This document shows, one piece after another, positions 6,323 through 7,324 of a stretch of DNA of 7,324 nt (position 1 is the stretch's first letter; every line of letters starts with the position of its first letter). Both the position numbers and the translations under genes were made by a program. The notes under the pieces were generated by a model, which saw nothing but the letters and a program-made list of their open reading frames with translations, made no database searches and had not been told where the DNA came from. Origin of the DNA: Bacteroidales bacterium (GTDB lineage Bacteria > Bacteroidota > Bacteroidia > Bacteroidales > NBLH01); NCBI GenBank assembly GCA_026988445.1, contig JALSLF010000561.1, positions 1-7,324 of the forward strand, written 5' to 3'.

Positions 6323-7324
6323 TTATAAAGACAAATCTTTTTTAAATAACTCAGCAATATTTTTTATTGATTTTTCAATACTAATAAATTCATAATTAAG
6401 CGCTTTCTTAATTTTTTGATTGCTATAAATAGATACAGTCTGTGCCGAATTTGCCGTATCTCGAGTAATCATCGGTTCTTTTCCTGTTAATTTGCTTTTT
6501 AAAGCTTCTACAATAACCGCTAATTTCAATATCCAAGACTTTGCATGAATACTTGGTTGAGCTTTATTCAACTCATCGGCTATCAAACTTATAACATGCT
6601 TATACGAAAGATTTTCTGACGAAACAATAAAACGCTCACCGGATATTTCACTTTCCGTTAATTTTATCATAATATTCACTACATCTTCAACATCAACGTA
6701 TCCTGTACCACCTTCCGTGTAAAACTTTAGACCTTGGTAAACTTTTTTAAAAATACCCGAACTGCCGTTTTCCCAATCCCAAGCACCCAGAATTACCGAA
6801 GGATTAACAATAACTGCATTTAAACCCTCTGAAACTCCACGCCAAACTTCCAATTCGGAACGATATTTACTAATTGAGTATCCTGAATGTTTTTTATTAG
6901 GTTTACGAAAGGTTTCTTCGCTAATGGGTTGTTCGTCTTCGCTTTCGCCAAGTGCCGCAATAGAGCTAACATGACAAAACTTTTCAACACCCTCAGACAG
7001 AGCAGAATTTACCATATTCGCAGTTCCTCTGACATTTATATCAATCATTTGATATTTTTTAGCCGGATTAAACGAAACCATTGCAGCACAATGATATACC
7101 TTTGTAATTTCTTTCATTGCTGCATTTATACTTTCGGAGTTTAAAATATCTGCCTCTATCCATTCTATCCTACTGAAAACTTTTTCATAATCTTTGTGTG
7201 TATAGGAAAACACCTTTTTTACATGCGCTAAATTGCTGCTTGTACGTTTTATGGCTCTTACCTTTTCTTCATTCAATACTAATTTTGAAAGTAAATAAGC
7301 ACCAAGCATTCCTGTTCCTCCGCT
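6323..7324 (-). CDS. NAD(P)-dependent epimerase/dehydratase, extended SDR family; N-terminus cut by the window edge
   Basis: The frame stays open to the window end. The ATG at 7309 is not the start: the five codons before it read SGGTG, so the Met sits inside the Rossmann dinucleotide motif GGTGMLG, and the true start lies beyond 7324. Counting from that Met, the catalytic serine region is HVSSIAALG (113-121) and the YxxxK pair is YSISK (Tyr144, Lys148). The segment DILNSESINAAM (54-65) followed by VYHCAAMVSF (71-80) forms the strand-helix-strand after the cofactor site typical of extended SDRs. NPSVILG (169-175) and DVEDVV (206-211) are also standard. The overall pattern resembles the dihydroflavonol-4-reductase/NAD-dependent epimerase branch, often annotated in Bacteroidota without a known substrate. 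The C-terminal part (230-328) is the variable substrate-binding region. Family assignment is firm; reaction and substrate cannot be told from sequence. Confidence 0.92.
   Translation of the reverse strand, partial: SGGTGMLGAYLLSKLVLNEEKVRAIKRTSSNLAHVKKVFSYTHKDYEKVFSRIEWIEADILNSESINAAMKEITKVYHCAAMVSFNPAKKYQMIDINVRGTANMVNSALSEGVEKFCHVSSIAALGESEDEQPISEETFRKPNKKHSGYSISKYRSELEVWRGVSEGLNAVIVNPSVILGAWDWENGSSGIFKKVYQGLKFYTEGGTGYVDVEDVVNIMIKLTESEISGERFIVSSENLSYKHVISLIADELNKAQPSIHAKSWILKLAVIVEALKSKLTGKEPMITRDTANSAQTVSIYSNQKIKKALNYEFISIEKSIKNIAELFKKDLSL

Noticed and set aside
6887..7144. 85-codon plus-strand frame opposite the epimerase-like gene
   Set aside because: It is antisense to the conserved SDR motifs, and its Phe/Cys/Arg-rich composition is typical of a shadow frame.

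Overview
This AT-rich window (about one-third G+C by eye) most likely comes from a member of the Bacteroidota. The evidence is indirect: two exported proteins have signal peptides ending in the typical A|Q cleavage context (LFA|Q and ALA|Q), starts lack clear Shine-Dalgarno sequences and are preceded by A-rich stretches, and the best promoter candidate fits the Bacteroidota TTG / TAnnTTTG pattern. No mobile element, tRNA, rRNA, CRISPR array or defence system is visible.

Layout. The left edge (3-140, +) holds the C-terminal 45 residues of an unidentified protein whose stop codon interlocks with that of a convergent gene. Next, on the minus strand, come a complete two-domain lipoate-protein ligase A (137-1126) and, upstream of it, a secreted DUF4384-like protein (1198-2160; start moved inward to the signal peptide). 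A gene-poor AT-rich region of 537 bp (2161-2697) separates these from a divergent plus-strand pair: a full-length dCache-type methyl-accepting chemotaxis protein (2698-4590) and, 7 bp later, the isoprenoid enzyme IspD (4598-5269). On the right, transcribed on the minus strand and convergent with ispD, are an extended short-chain dehydrogenase/epimerase cut by the window edge (6323-7324), a GC-rich stem-loop coinciding with a possible 37-residue small ORF (6165-6278), and an exported, probably outer-membrane beta-barrel-like protein of unknown function (5312-6157).

How the genes relate. The window mixes housekeeping metabolism (lipoate attachment, the MEP isoprenoid pathway), envelope proteins of unknown role and one chemoreceptor. 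Nothing ties them into a single pathway. The most interesting points are the chemoreceptor (uncommon in Bacteroidota, with Ile in place of the near-invariant Glu of the hairpin tip and a HAMP domain lacking its usual proline), its tight linkage to ispD, and the overlapping readings of the 6165-6278 segment. I do not see convincing evidence for an undescribed multi-gene system.
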